A stretch of DNA of 64,000 bases from Planosporangium sp963837285 (GCA_963837285.1 CAWIMS010000002.1:248001-312000), one strand, 5' to 3'; positions 24,768-33,635 are shown, numbered from the stretch's first letter. Notes: a model not told the origin generated them from the sequence alone. Translations and numbers: made by a program.

Positions 24768-25053
24768 TGCTCGTCCTCCTCGCGGTGTGCTTGGGTTGGA
24801 CAGAAGCACCGGGACGGCGAGCATTGTTGCCGCTTACCCCCTCGAGGCACCTACCGGGCAACAACACCCGATTCCGCCCCGGTGCGTGTCCGCCATGTTC
24901 GGCATCGCCCAGGCCAGGCGGCATGATCAATCGCGCGTACTGGATCATGCATGGGATGCATATTCGCAAAACAAGATCATGCGCAATTCCCGATAGACTG
25001 GCGTGATCACGACCGGTTTCGTTCCGACCGCCACCGCACGCGAGGTCAGGACC
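24768..25053. promoter_or_regulatory. divergent control region with ATGCAT palindromes
   Basis: About 285 nt between the minus-strand zinc-ribbon genes and the plus-strand HTH gene. The core GATCATGCATGGGATGCAT (around 24944-24962) contains two ATGCAT words three bases apart, followed by another GATCATGCGC near 24976-24985. These look like binding sites for the adjacent HTH regulator. Promoter elements for both directions are expected here but not individually provable. Confidence 0.4.
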
Positions 25054-26547
25054 ATGACGCACGCAGGCGCAATGCATCCGACGCATTGCAGCCAGTGCGG
25101 AGCCCGGCTCGCGCGCGACAACGCCACCGGTCGCTGTGCCCCATGCCAGGCCTCCAGCCGGGATCGCGTGGCCCACGCGCCCAACGTCCTACCCGAGTTC
25201 TGGCACCACCCGGCGATCCAGGCCGCCCTCGCCGCTCGGCACATGGGCCGACTCATCCGCGCCTACCGCCGCCACCCATACCACGGCCGCCACCCCATCG
25301 CCCAGGAAATCGTTGCTGGCTGGGTCGGGCTCACCCAGACGCAACTCAGCCGTATCGAGACCGGCCCGCCGCTCGTCCACCTGGACCGGCTCACACACTG
25401 GGCCGAGGTCCTGCACATTCCCGCGTCATACTTGTGGTTCGCGCTGCCGACCGGTCCCAGCAGTGGCGCGGCAAGCGGGAGCGAAGAAGTGAACCGGCGC
25501 GATTTTCTTGGTGTTACGGGCGCAGCCGTCACGGCCACGCTCGTGCCATCCGCTGCCGTCGCCTCTTCGCCGCCGGCGCCCCAGGTGCCAGCCGTCCGGG
25601 ATCTCAGCGCCGTCATGCTCGCGCCCGCCGGTACCGCCGTCAGCCAGCCGGTGCCGGTACTCCAGCTCGCGGGGCAAGTCGTCACCGCCTGGCGACTCCG
25701 CCAGCGCGCCCACTACGACGCCCTCGGTCAGCTCCTGCCCACGCTGCTCCGGGATGCCCAGACCACCGCGGCCGACGCAGATACCGCCGACCAAGAGCAA
25801 GCCAGCCGCGTCGTCGTCCACGCCTACAACGCCGCCTCATCCCTCCTGCGCAAGCTCGGCGACGAATCGCTTGCCCTCCTCGCCGCCGACCGGGCGGTGC
25901 GAGCCGCGCAAGCCCTCGGCGATCCCGTGCTCACCGCCGCCGCCTTGTACCGCCTGGCCAACGTCCTGCTGTCCGCCCAGCGCCTCAACGACACCAAAGC
26001 CGTCGCCCTCCAGGCCGCCGACCTCACCGCTCCCGGTCAGGTCCAGACCCCACGCAGCCTGGCCCTCTGGGGCGGGCTCCTCCTCACCGCTGCCGTGGCC
26101 GCCGCCCGCCACGGTGACGAGTCCGACGCCTGGGAACTCATGGGCGAGGCTCGCGCCGCCAGTCGTTTGCTTCAGATCGACCACGCCGATATTTACAGCA
26201 TCTTCGGTCCCACCAACGTCGCCATCCACGGCGTCCAGGTCGCCGTCGAGCTACGCAACGGTCGCGACGCCGTTCGCCGCAGCCACCACGTCGACGCCGA
26301 CCAGCTCCCGGCCAGCCTCGTCGAGCGACGCGGCCAGTTCCTGATTGATGTCGCTACCGGCCACATCCTCCAGGGCGAGGACGGCGCGGCCACAACCACC
26401 CTCCTCCGCGCCGATGACATTGCGCCGCAAGAGGTTCGCCTCAGCCCCGAGGTCCACGGCCTCGTCCGCACCATGCTCAGGCGCGAGCGCGCCGGCGCCG
26501 TTTCCGGACTACGGCCGCTCGCCGGCCGCATCGGCCTCACCGACTAA
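25054..26547 (+). CDS. XRE-type HTH regulator with helical-repeat sensor domain
   Basis: Start chosen at ATG 25054 behind GAGGTCAGG; GTG 25003 is an alternative. It encodes 497 residues. An N-terminal zinc ribbon (CSQCGARL...CAPCQ) is followed by an HTH, VGLTQTQLSRIETG, with HLDRLTHWAEVLHIPASYLW. Then comes a Tat-like segment RRDFLGVTGAAVTATLVP and a long all-helical region resembling TPR repeats (ALLAADRAVRAAQALGDPVL). This layout is known for actinobacterial regulators such as those beside antibiotic or flavoprotein genes. It is 12 nt upstream of the flavoprotein gene and probably controls it. Confidence 0.75.
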   Translation: MTHAGAMHPTHCSQCGARLARDNATGRCAPCQASSRDRVAHAPNVLPEFWHHPAIQAALAARHMGRLIRAYRRHPYHGRHPIAQEIVAGWVGLTQTQLSRIETGPPLVHLDRLTHWAEVLHIPASYLWFALPTGPSSGAASGSEEVNRRDFLGVTGAAVTATLVPSAAVASSPPAPQVPAVRDLSAVMLAPAGTAVSQPVPVLQLAGQVVTAWRLRQRAHYDALGQLLPTLLRDAQTTAADADTADQEQASRVVVHAYNAASSLLRKLGDESLALLAADRAVRAAQALGDPVLTAAALYRLANVLLSAQRLNDTKAVALQAADLTAPGQVQTPRSLALWGGLLLTAAVAAARHGDESDAWELMGEARAASRLLQIDHADIYSIFGPTNVAIHGVQVAVELRNGRDAVRRSHHVDADQLPASLVERRGQFLIDVATGHILQGEDGAATTTLLRADDIAPQEVRLSPEVHGLVRTMLRRERAGAVSGLRPLAGRIGLTD

Positions 26548-26559
26548 CCAGGAGAGCCC

Positions 26560-27120
26560 GTGGCTGATACCGACGAGCGTCCCGTCCTCTACGTCGTGGC
26601 CTGTGGTGGCCGGCCCGCCGGCGACCTTCCGAGCTTCGTCACCCAGCTCCAGACAGACGGCTGGGAAGTCTGCGTCATCGCCACCCCGTCCGCCCTCAAG
26701 TTCATGGACACCGCGGGGCTCGCCGAGCAGACCGGCCACGTCGTCCGCTACGACTACAAGCAACCCGACGAGCCCGACATCCTGCCCCTGCCCGACGCCA
26801 TGGTGGTCGCACCGGCCACCTTCAACACTATGAACAAGTGGGCGTATGGCTCCAGCGACACGCTCGCCCTCGGGCTTCTCAACGAGGCTATTGGCCTCGG
26901 CCTGCCCGTCGTCGCCGTTCCGACCCCTAGTACCGCCCTGGCCAAGCACCCCGCCTTCCTGGAAAGCGTCGCCCGACTGCGCTCCTGGGGCGTGAACGTC
27001 CTCTTCGACCCCGAGATCTACCCGCTGCCCACGCCCAACATGGGGCCAGCGGCCGCGGAGCTGTTTCCGTGGGAGCCGTTGGTAGAGGCGGTACACGCGA
27101 TGCGACTCAAGATCGGCTAG
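26560..27120 (+). CDS. flavoprotein of the HFCD/phosphopantothenoylcysteine decarboxylase fold
   Basis: GTG 26560 with AGGAGAG upstream. The 186 residues match the flavoprotein family: VLYVVACGGRPAGDLPSFVT (FMN phosphate loop), ATPSALKFMD, the PLPDAMVVAPATFNTMNKWA motif (PANT-like, FMN and substrate contact) and LPVVAVPTPSTALAKHPAFL. It would bind FMN and perhaps decarboxylate a cysteine-type substrate. It forms an operon with the HTH regulator. This regulator-flavoprotein pair recurs in actinomycetes, but its substrate is unknown to me. Confidence 0.75.
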   Translation: MADTDERPVLYVVACGGRPAGDLPSFVTQLQTDGWEVCVIATPSALKFMDTAGLAEQTGHVVRYDYKQPDEPDILPLPDAMVVAPATFNTMNKWAYGSSDTLALGLLNEAIGLGLPVVAVPTPSTALAKHPAFLESVARLRSWGVNVLFDPEIYPLPTPNMGPAAAELFPWEPLVEAVHAMRLKIG

Positions 27121-27213
27121 CTAGCCAAGGCAAGCTGTGGCTGCTGGGGACTGACCGATCCGCGACAGTAACAGTCCGAAGCTGATCACTCGCAACCGGT
27201 AATATGCCCGTAC

Positions 27214-27687
27214 ATGGATGTCCTTCGCAACATCGGCATTACGCTGATCTGGCTGGCGGTTGGGGCATTCATCATCTTCTGCTGGGTCGGCTTCGGGATA
27301 CACGCGACGTGCCGGGTGATAACGAAGAAGCGCCGTCGCCCCTGTCCCAACCAGGCCAGAGTCGTACTTGGATGCAAAAGATGGCACCGGTGGCGGAAGC
27401 CGGTCGCCTGGCTGAGGTACCTCGGCATGGACAGATGGATTGATCCAATTCTTAGATTCGTGCACGTAGAGCCGCCATCCATCGTGCCGCTCGAACCGTC
27501 CGTGCCCATGCCGGCCAGGGCAACAGCCCTTGAAGCAGTATTTGAGTCGCCCCCCATTCCCCACGATGCTCCCGCCAAGCCGCACGAACGATCACAGCGG
27601 ACAGAATTACGCATCGCGATTTGGTCACTGGTCTTTACGATCGTCCAAGCCGTGACCGGGATCGTCGCGCTGGCGATTTCGGGGTGA
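27214..27687 (+). CDS. membrane protein with two terminal membrane segments
   Basis: The 157 residues start with a segment (GITLIWLAVGAFIIFCWVGF), then a basic stretch (VITKKRRRPCPNQARVVLGC), a proline-rich middle, and a second segment at the C-terminus (IWSLVFTIVQAVTGIVALAI). This gives a hairpin with a cytoplasmic middle if both ends cross once. It is lower in GC than the flavoprotein gene. There is no known family. It is convergent with the DUF2188 gene, with a terminator between them. Confidence 0.55.
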   Translation: MDVLRNIGITLIWLAVGAFIIFCWVGFGIHATCRVITKKRRRPCPNQARVVLGCKRWHRWRKPVAWLRYLGMDRWIDPILRFVHVEPPSIVPLEPSVPMPARATALEAVFESPPIPHDAPAKPHERSQRTELRIAIWSLVFTIVQAVTGIVALAISG

Positions 27688-27744
27688 AGACTCCTGGAGT
27701 CATGCTCCCAACTCCTGTGATGTGGAGCAGTACATCAACAAGGC

Positions 27745-27775
27745 CGTTGCCCCGACCACATCGATCGGGGCAACG
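27745..27775. terminator. bidirectional hairpin terminator
   Basis: CGTTGCCCCGA (27745-27755) pairs perfectly with TCGGGGCAACG (27765-27775) around a 9-nt loop, followed by GGGTTTGAATT. It lies between two convergent genes ending at 27687 and 27802. Confidence 0.7.
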
Positions 27776-27801
27776 AGGGTTTGAATTGTTGAATTGTACT
27801 G

Positions 27802-28029
27802 CTAGCCGCGTGGCGGGTACGGGTCGTACTCGTAGGTGTACTCGTACTCAATCGTGCCGTCCGCCCGATGCACCACCAATTGACTCGGTGCATTCGCCTT
27901 CGCCACCGCCTGGCCCGCCCGAACAGCGGCATCCTTAGTGGCGTGCGTGGACAACACCCGCCCGTCGTGCTTGACCTGCCACTGTGAGCCATACGGCACA
28001 ACGCGGTAGATCTTACGCTTCGCAACCAT
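27802..28029 (-). CDS. DUF2188 domain protein
   Basis: The 75 residues fit the DUF2188 pattern: YRVVPYGSQWQVKHDGRVLS, then THATKDAAVRAGQAVAKANA and LVVHRADGTIEYEYTYEYD. These small proteins fold as a compact alpha/beta domain and are widespread in phages and mobile elements; the role is unknown. It is followed on the same strand, 8 nt away, by another tiny gene. Confidence 0.75.
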   Translation of the reverse strand: MVAKRKIYRVVPYGSQWQVKHDGRVLSTHATKDAAVRAGQAVAKANAPSQLVVHRADGTIEYEYTYEYDPYPPRG

Positions 28030-28037
28030 GAAGTTCC

Positions 28038-28205
28038 CTACTTCTCCTTACGAACGCCCTTGAAGGGCTTGCCGTCGCTCTTACCGTTCATGAACAGCCC
28101 GGTACCGGCGTCGCGTTTAGTCCACTCGCCCGTCTTGGGATTGCGGACCTGGCTACGACTCGTGACGGCACCTCGGCGTGATCCATGCCCCGTGTTCTTG
28201 GCCAT
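28038..28205 (-). CDS. 55-residue basic small protein of phage/mobile-element type
   Basis: ATG 28205 to TAG 28038. It reads MAKNTGHGSRRGAVTSRSQV, then NPKTGEWTKRDAGTGLFMNG and KPFKGVRKEK. It is highly basic, glycine-rich and probably disordered. I recognise this recurring pattern (MAKNTG..., NPKTG..., FKGVRKEK) from many bacterial and phage genomes. It precedes the DUF2188 gene, forming a two-gene unit. Confidence 0.7.
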   Translation of the reverse strand: MAKNTGHGSRRGAVTSRSQVRNPKTGEWTKRDAGTGLFMNGKSDGKPFKGVRKEK

Positions 28206-28394
28206 TGACAGACTCCAGACTTGATGGACGCAATGACAGCGGCATTGTCATCGCGTTGGCAGTGGGTAAACAACGCAACCGAAGCTACGCGCCGGCCTGG
28301 TCACTGTCAAGGGCGGCGGCGGGCACCCAACGAAACGTTTGCCACACAAACCTTGGCCTGGTAGGCTTCCTCCTTTCGGGGAGCAGGGGCTTAG

Positions 28395-28763
28395 ATGGCC
28401 GATGATTTTGAGCGTGTGATCGACCACTTCTATGGCCAGGTGGGCAGCCGCGTCCGCGACGCACGCAAGGCCGCTAGAGTGACGCAGAGTCAGCTTGGGG
28501 ACGCCGTCAACATGACTCGCTCCTCGATCACCAACCTGGAGGCCGGCCGTCAGCGCATCCCTCTCCACCTCTTGGTTTGGATCGCTGAAGTCTTGGAAGT
28601 GGAGCCGAGTGCGCTGCTGCCCGGACAGCCCCTGTTCAAGGACTTGCTGCACGTTCCTGATCTAGCCGAGCATCTATCGACGGTATCGGACGAAGGTATG
28701 CGCGAGTTCGTGCAGGGTGCAATCGCCAAGCTCGTTACCACCACCAAAGGGGACCTGAAATGA
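28395..28763 (+). CDS. XRE/Cro-type HTH repressor
   Basis: The 122-residue protein has an N-terminal HTH: RVRDARKAARVTQSQLGDAV, NMTRSSITNLEAGRQRIPLH and AEVLEVEPSALLPG (residues 18-75), then a short helical tail. The ATG follows AGCAGGGGC. Its stop overlaps the ATG of the metallopeptidase gene (ATGA, 28760-28763). Repressor plus ImmA-like protease is the classical switch of integrative elements such as ICEBs1: DNA damage or quorum signals make the protease cleave the repressor. The assignment is by architecture. Confidence 0.8.
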   Translation: MADDFERVIDHFYGQVGSRVRDARKAARVTQSQLGDAVNMTRSSITNLEAGRQRIPLHLLVWIAEVLEVEPSALLPGQPLFKDLLHVPDLAEHLSTVSDEGMREFVQGAIAKLVTTTKGDLK

Positions 28764-29287
28764 CGTCCCCAAAGATTGAACGGCTCGCCGCCGAACTTAT
28801 CGAAAAGCACAACATAACGGCTGCGCCCGTCCCCATTGAGGACATCGCCATCGACGAAGGCGCCTTGATTGCTCGCAATCACTACTCTGGCTACGAGTCG
28901 GGCTTTGCGCTGAGAGATGGCGAACGCTGGATCATTGGTGTCAATACCGCAACCAGCCCCAGGCGACAACGATTTACTATCGCGCACGAGCTAGGCCATC
29001 TACTGCTACATAAGGGCAAGCCGCTAATAACTGACTACTCAATGCTCATCAATAACCGCGACGACAAGTCGAGTCTAGGAACAGATCGAGAGGAGGTCGA
29101 GGCCAACGGTTTCGCAGCCGCTATTCTCATGCCTCGGGACCTTATTGTCGCGGAACTAAAAAAGGAACTTGGGCTGGCCGAGGCGGCATCACGCGATGAT
29201 CTCATTGCCCGCGTTGCTCGCGCCTTCAATGTCAGTACGGAGGCTATGGGTTATCGGCTGATCAATTTGAATATCATTACTGCCTGA
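28760..29287 (+). CDS. ImmA/IrrE-family metallopeptidase
   Basis: The 175 residues contain the zinc site FTIAHELGHLLLHKGKP (HExxH, residues 73-89) with a downstream acidic EEVEANGFAAAILMPRDLIV that supplies the third ligand. C-terminal VARAFNVSTEAMGYRLINL is typical of ImmA-like proteins. It would cleave the repressor encoded just upstream, de-repressing element excision and transfer. This pair is at the right-hand edge of the clearly element-like genes. It is lower in GC than chromosomal genes nearby. Confidence 0.85.
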   Translation: MTSPKIERLAAELIEKHNITAAPVPIEDIAIDEGALIARNHYSGYESGFALRDGERWIIGVNTATSPRRQRFTIAHELGHLLLHKGKPLITDYSMLINNRDDKSSLGTDREEVEANGFAAAILMPRDLIVAELKKELGLAEAASRDDLIARVARAFNVSTEAMGYRLINLNIITA

Positions 29288-29351
29288 CAATACGTCCTGG
29301 TCGCCCTTAAGACTTGGCGCTGTCTTTCGTTGTAAGCGAGGCATAAACCAT

Positions 29352-29383
29352 ACCGTGGGCTCCGAGACCTCGGAGCCCACGGT
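29352..29383. terminator. strong hairpin terminator after the repressor/peptidase operon
   Basis: ACCGTGGGCTCCGAG (29352-29366) and CTCGGAGCCCACGGT (29369-29383) are perfect complements, 15 bp around a 2-nt loop, followed by TTCC. It closes the plus-strand operon that ends at 29287 and may mark the element's right end. Confidence 0.8.
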
Positions 29384-29570
29384 TTCCTATCCCTTGTCTG
29401 GTTAACGAGACTGAAGAGTAGCGAGACTCCTACGGCCGCTGCGCTGAGGTGACGCAGGGCTCCCACGATCTTCTGATGACTGCTCGCGCACCTGGCAGGA
29501 AGGTCTGCTAGTCGTCAGTCGCCACCCATAGAAGTCTCCTTTCATGATCATTTTAGCACGCGGGGACCCA

Positions 29571-30344
29571 TTAGCCGGGCTGGCGTCCCCAAGTCCACTC
29601 GACGCCATACGAATGGAAGGCCCTTGGTTTGTCGACCGTCACCGTATAGTCGACGGTGCTTGTGGCCCGGTCGACACGCGGCTGAACAACCAGATCATCG
29701 ACCTCTGCACTCTGTTGTGCTGAGTGATGACTGTTCCATACGACTCCGCGGACCGAGTCTGGCAGATGCTCGTCGAGAGGGAGGCAGACCGTTACCGTGA
29801 TTCTGTTGGTCTTGTACCGACCTCCACCCTCCCTGAAATATGGAAGCTGCTCCTCAAGGTCATCTTCATGGACCTGGCGGATGCCGACGTCGACCGGCTG
29901 GCCGCGCTTCAGCGGCCTGCGCGGGTAAATCCACCTGTGAACTCTACCGTCTGACTCTGCTCGTCGACCATCGAGCATCGCGTGCTCGGGTCGCAGCGAC
30001 TCCACCCGCGTAGATCCAGAGCGACCCTGGCCCGTCCAGTGCGCTCGGAACTCGATCAAGCGAAGATCGTTTCGTGTTGCTACGATCGTTTGCCGCCGCT
30101 CATAGGTGTACCGCCGATGACCGTTGGCGCGCTCAACGACGAGGTGGCCATTAAGATCCAGTATCTCGTAGAACGGGGGATCGTACACGCGCTTGACGTA
30201 GTGCCAGGCGTAGCCAGAGACGGCTAGCAAGACGACCACGAGCACCGCAAGACTGATCGCTGTCTTCGGGGACGCTGCAAAGTATCGAGCGGCCGCAATG
30301 ATTAGGACGACACTGCTGAGAGCCACGCTGCCGACGAACACCAC
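29571..30344 (-). CDS. membrane-anchored hypothetical protein
   Basis: The 257 residues start with two membrane segments (MVFVGSVALSSVVLIIAAAR and ISLAVLVVVLLAVSGYAWHY) and continue into a soluble region of about 200 residues rich in beta-type sequence (YEILDLNGHLVVERANGHRR, NRITVTVCLPLDEHLP) with DYTVTVDKPRAFHSYGVEWT at the end. No catalytic motif is visible. It could be a sensor or effector anchored at the membrane. It lies between the element's terminator and a decayed IS. Confidence 0.55.
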   Translation of the reverse strand: MVFVGSVALSSVVLIIAAARYFAASPKTAISLAVLVVVLLAVSGYAWHYVKRVYDPPFYEILDLNGHLVVERANGHRRYTYERRQTIVATRNDLRLIEFRAHWTGQGRSGSTRVESLRPEHAMLDGRRAESDGRVHRWIYPRRPLKRGQPVDVGIRQVHEDDLEEQLPYFREGGGRYKTNRITVTVCLPLDEHLPDSVRGVVWNSHHSAQQSAEVDDLVVQPRVDRATSTVDYTVTVDKPRAFHSYGVEWTWGRQPG

Positions 30345-30582
30345 CGCTCGTATGGTGGCGACTCCATCCTCAACTGCCTGAGCACCGGCTTGTCTAGCAG
30401 TCTATCGAGATCCACAGTGTCCGCCTTTGATCGAGTACGCGACCTCTAGTCACCACCTAAGTGGGGGCCGTAATGACGCAGTCACCTACTGTCATCAATG
30501 GGTCTGCTGCTGTCAAGAGTGAAGCGTGAGTTCTGTCCTCTTGGTGGCCTCATCTCGTCCCCGATCCAGCGCTATGTTGCTA
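30345..30582. other. short gene-free stretch before IS630 remnant
   Basis: About 240 nt with no supported gene; it may contain the promoter of the membrane protein gene at 29571-30344. Nothing else is recognised. Confidence 0.4.
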
Positions 30583-31779
30583 GTGTCTCGTGAGTCTGTT
30601 GGCGTTACTTGGTGTTGTTGTCGACGAGTTTCTTGATGCTGGTGTGGACGAGGCGGACCTTGGCGAGGATCTCGTCGGCGGTGGCGGTCCAGGTGAACGG
30701 GCTGAGGGTTGGTGTTCCAGGTGTCGATGTAGTCGCGGATCTGGCGGATGAGGACGTCGACGGAGGTGAAGGTGCCGCGGCGGATCGACTGGCGGGTGAT
30801 GATGCCGAACCAGGTCTCGATCTGGTTGATCCAGCTGGAGCCGACCGGGGTGAAGTGGAAGTGCACGTTGGGATGTGTCGTCCAGCCAGGCGGTCACCTC
30901 GGGGGTGGTGTGGGTGGACAGGTTGTCCAGCACCACATGGATTTCCTTGCCCGGTGGGGTTTGGTGGCCTTCTTCAGAAACGCCAGGAACCTCGCGCCGT
31001 CGCGGCTGGGTGTGCACTCGCCGACCACTTCGCCGGTGGCCGACGTTGAGGGCGGCGAACAGGTTGGTGATGCCGTGCCGCTTGTAGTCGTGGGTGCGTT
31101 TCTCGGTCTTACCGAAGTCGACGGGCAGCAGTGGCTGGGTGCGATCCAGAGCCTGGATCTGGGTCTTCTCATCGATCGACAGCACCACCGCCCCGCCCGG
31201 CGGGTCCAGATACAGCCCGACGATGTCGGCGACCTTGTCGGCGAAAAGCGGGTCCTTGGACAGCTTGAAGGTGCCGATACGGTGCGGGGCAGGCTTCTTC
31301 TCGCGCCACACCCTCGCCACGTAGTTGAACGACACCACGATGCCGTCGGCGCGCTTGAGATGCGCCGCCATCTCCGGGCCGACCAGTGCGAGATCCCCAT
31401 CTCGCGGGCGGGGACGTGCGGGTCAACGCCAGGATCCGCGCCCGAGCCCGCCGGTGACCTGCTCGCGCGGCCCACCCCGCCGACGCTCAACCAGACCCGC
31501 CACACCCTGCTGCCGGTAGCGATCCAGCCACCGGTCCACCGTCGGAGCCGACACCCCCGCCAACTCCACAATGTCCCTACGCCGCCGGCCTTGGCTACGC
31601 CACAACACAATCCGCGCCCGCGTCGACACCACGGCCGACACATCCCGACCGTTGACCAGCGCCCACAACTCGGCGACCTGCGCCTCCGACAACACCACCA
31701 GACCATGATGGACCCCCAACATCACAACCATGCTGATCAATGGTCATGAATAGGTAACGGAAACAGAATCACACGACAC
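30583..31779 (-). mobile_element. IS630-family element with intact ends but decayed transposase
   Basis: The left end reads CTAGTGTCTCGTGAGTCTGT (30580-30599) and the right end, inverted, CTAGTGTCGTGTGATTCTGT (31782-31763), followed by matching CGTTAC on both sides. This gives imperfect terminal repeats with TA at each border (30581-30582, 31780-31781), the IS630 target. The body is 1.2 kb. Confidence 0.8.
30600..31740 (-). pseudogene. IS630-family transposase with several frameshifts
   Basis: Pieces of one transposase lie in successive frames on the minus strand. The N-terminal HTH is at 31423-31740 (LSEAQVAELWALVNG, DIVELAGVSAPTVDRWLDRY). The catalytic part is at about 30890-31371 (VVLSIDEKTQIQALDRTQP, EIHVVLDNLSTHTTPEVTAW). 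The end is at about 30680-30866 (FTPVGSSWINQIETWFGIIT, QIRDYIDTWNTNPQP). DDE residues are present but at least two indels separate them, so this copy is dead unless rescued in trans. Confidence 0.8.
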
Positions 31780-31799
31780 TAGATCGGTTGGTCAGCGCC

Positions 31800-32436
31800 A
31801 TGAGAAGATCTGACTTTGAGTATTCCGGTGTGGCCCGGTCGCGCCGATAACGATCACACGAGTCGAGTGTTGCCCCTTTGTTGTGCATTGACTGACTGTT
31901 CGACCTACCAAGATTGCTCGTTCGGCCGACTAGTCAATGTTGAGCGGTCGGGCAAGTCGGGTGCGGAGTCACGACATTTGCGCAGACGCGAATGGCACTT
32001 TGATGATCCGTTTCAAAATTGAGAAGGTACGAAAAGCTCCATAATCTGCGCGCTCCATACCGACTTTTGCAGGAGCCTGCTTCTAGTACCAATCTCGTCG
32101 CCCAACACCGTGCCGCCACAGCGTCGTCTTTACGCAGCTTTCGCTCACACCCGTAGCGCCTGGCCAGCACGCGTACCGTTTGCCCCACGCCGGGACGTAT
32201 CGATCAAGTCCTGTTGCTCAGCCTTGCCTAGCCTCACGCCTTCGTGCGCCCAGCAGACCCGGAGGTGAACTGGTGTAGTGGACCTTGAGTCGTAAGCTCG
32301 CCGTCGTCAGCACCCCGGTACCTAAGCCGGATCTGCCGAACGCGCGCCCTCGGTGGACTGCCGGACGAGCAACGCTGGTCCCGGGCCCTTGCAAGCGGGT
32401 TGCTAGTGATCCTTACGCTGCGCTAGCATCTCTAAC
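31800..32436. other. gene-free stretch with a possible recombinase HTH scrap
   Basis: About 640 nt without an intact gene. On the minus strand around 32100-32240, shifting frames give RLGKAEQQDLIDT and VRVLARRYG, then SESCVKTTLWRHGVGRRDWY, resembling the C-terminal HTH of small serine recombinases. The frame is broken, so it is only a remnant. The last 40 nt before 32437 probably hold the promoter of the next gene (TTGCTAG and TAGCATCTCTAACATG). Confidence 0.4.
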
Positions 32437-32919
32437 ATGATAACCGAGGTGATCTACGCCCGCGTACCCGCCGAGCTGAAGGAAGCTGCGGACGCCTACG
32501 CCGGCCAGCATGGGAAGACGCTGACGGGTGCGATCGCCGAGCTGCTCGACCGCGGGCTCACGGCTGTGTCAGACGAACGTTCCATCCGCGAGCTAGAGGC
32601 GAACCTGGCAACCGTCACCAGCGAGAAGACCAGGGTTGAGGCGGACCTCCAGGCCGCGCGCGCCCAACTGGCCGCGCTGAACAACCTTGCCCACCAAGCG
32701 GACCGCAAAGTGGGTACCTGCCCGAAGTGCAAAGAGCCGATCACGGGCAACGACCTGTTCGCGGTCGGCCAGTGCCCGCACTGCGGCGAGACGCTTTCCA
32801 GCCTCATCGCACCGGAGCGTTCAACCGCCACCACGCTCGACCAGCGGGAAATGTTGATATTCGCCGGCGCTTTGGGGGCGGTCCTTGCTGTTGCCTACCT
32901 GGCCTCGAAGAAGGGATAG
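32437..32919 (+). CDS. RHH - coiled coil - zinc ribbon - membrane-anchor protein
   Basis: The 160-residue protein is modular. Residues 1-45 are RHH-like (EVIYARVPAELKEAADAYAG, KTLTGAIAELLDRGL). Residues 46-90 form a coiled coil (RSIRELEANLATVTSEKTRV). Residues 94-118 form a zinc ribbon (CPKCKEPITGNDLFAVGQCP with a final CG pair). The end is one membrane helix (LIFAGALGAVLAVAYLASKK). A DNA-binding-type N-terminus on a membrane-tethered protein is unusual and suggests DNA or plasmid positioning, or a sensor. The partner gene follows after 5 nt. I do not know a described family with this order. Confidence 0.65.
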   Translation: MITEVIYARVPAELKEAADAYAGQHGKTLTGAIAELLDRGLTAVSDERSIRELEANLATVTSEKTRVEADLQAARAQLAALNNLAHQADRKVGTCPKCKEPITGNDLFAVGQCPHCGETLSSLIAPERSTATTLDQREMLIFAGALGAVLAVAYLASKKG

Positions 32920-32924
32920 GAATC

Positions 32925-33116
32925 ATGAAATCGAAGGGTCTTGTCAAGGTGGCCGGCCTGCTTGCCGTTGCGTGGCACCTCATGGCTCTCATGAAGGATG
33001 CCGAACAGGCCAAGCTCAACCTGGACCGATGGTTGACCAATCCCACGGGGAACAACCTCATCAAGTTGCTCGCGGCGGAAGGCATACTCATCAAGGACAT
33101 CGGCTGGCTGCTGTAA
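32925..33116 (+). CDS. small partner protein of the RHH/zinc-ribbon gene
   Basis: ATG 32925 with AGGAATC upstream, only 5 nt after the preceding stop. The 63 residues open with a hydrophobic helix (LVKVAGLLAVAWHLMALMKD) and continue with an amphipathic half (LNLDRWLTNPTGNNLIKLLA, EGILIKDIGWLL). It is a single-pass or membrane-associated peptide. The close spacing implies joint function with the membrane-anchored zinc-ribbon protein; no known family is recognised. Confidence 0.6.
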   Translation: MKSKGLVKVAGLLAVAWHLMALMKDAEQAKLNLDRWLTNPTGNNLIKLLAAEGILIKDIGWLL

Positions 33117-33369
33117 GCAATCGTGTGAATCGGCGACCCGCACGGTTACACTCCAGGTCGCCGATTCTTTCCGAAGTACCGCTCGCGGCTTAGCCAGACG
33201 CTGTAGTGGCCCTGGTTAACGAACTTGCGTTGACCGGCTACTTCGTTACCGCAACCACAGCGACACATTCGAAGTTGCCGCACACGCACAGATATAGGTT
33301 GGCCACCACTCCGGGAGATCTTGTCCAGTTCTGTTATGAATTGGGCGTTTGAAAGACGCTGCACCAGGG

Positions 33370-33515
33370 GCACTGGATCTTGTCACACGGAGTCACACGG
33401 GCCATTTGACCAGCGGGAATACAGTCTCCACATCGGATCCAATTCACGGAAAGATCGACTATGGGCCTGGTGACCTGGGCGGATGGGTTCGTGTGACCGG
33501 TTCGGTTGTCGTGTG
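33370..33515 (+). repeat. dispersed intergenic repeat, copy A (divergent)
   Basis: Shares with the other copies the series GGATCTT, TCACACGG, GGGCCATTTG (as in copy C), then AAGATCGA, GACCGGTTCGGTTG and GTGTGACAGATC. It is shorter in the middle than copies B and D. It has no supported reading frame. Confidence 0.65.
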
Positions 33516-33635
33516 ACAGATCTGTGCGTCCATGCTGCGGCGCCCCGAGTCCTACTGGTGAGGGCGTACCCGAACGGCACACGGGTAGCAGCCCGAGTAT
33601 CGGTGGGAACCGCATCGGGTGCCGCCGTGGCGGGG

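Noticed and set aside
24951..26117. 388-residue open frame on the plus strand
   Set aside because: Arg/Pro/Ala-rich composition; it is a shadow of the HTH regulator gene in another frame.
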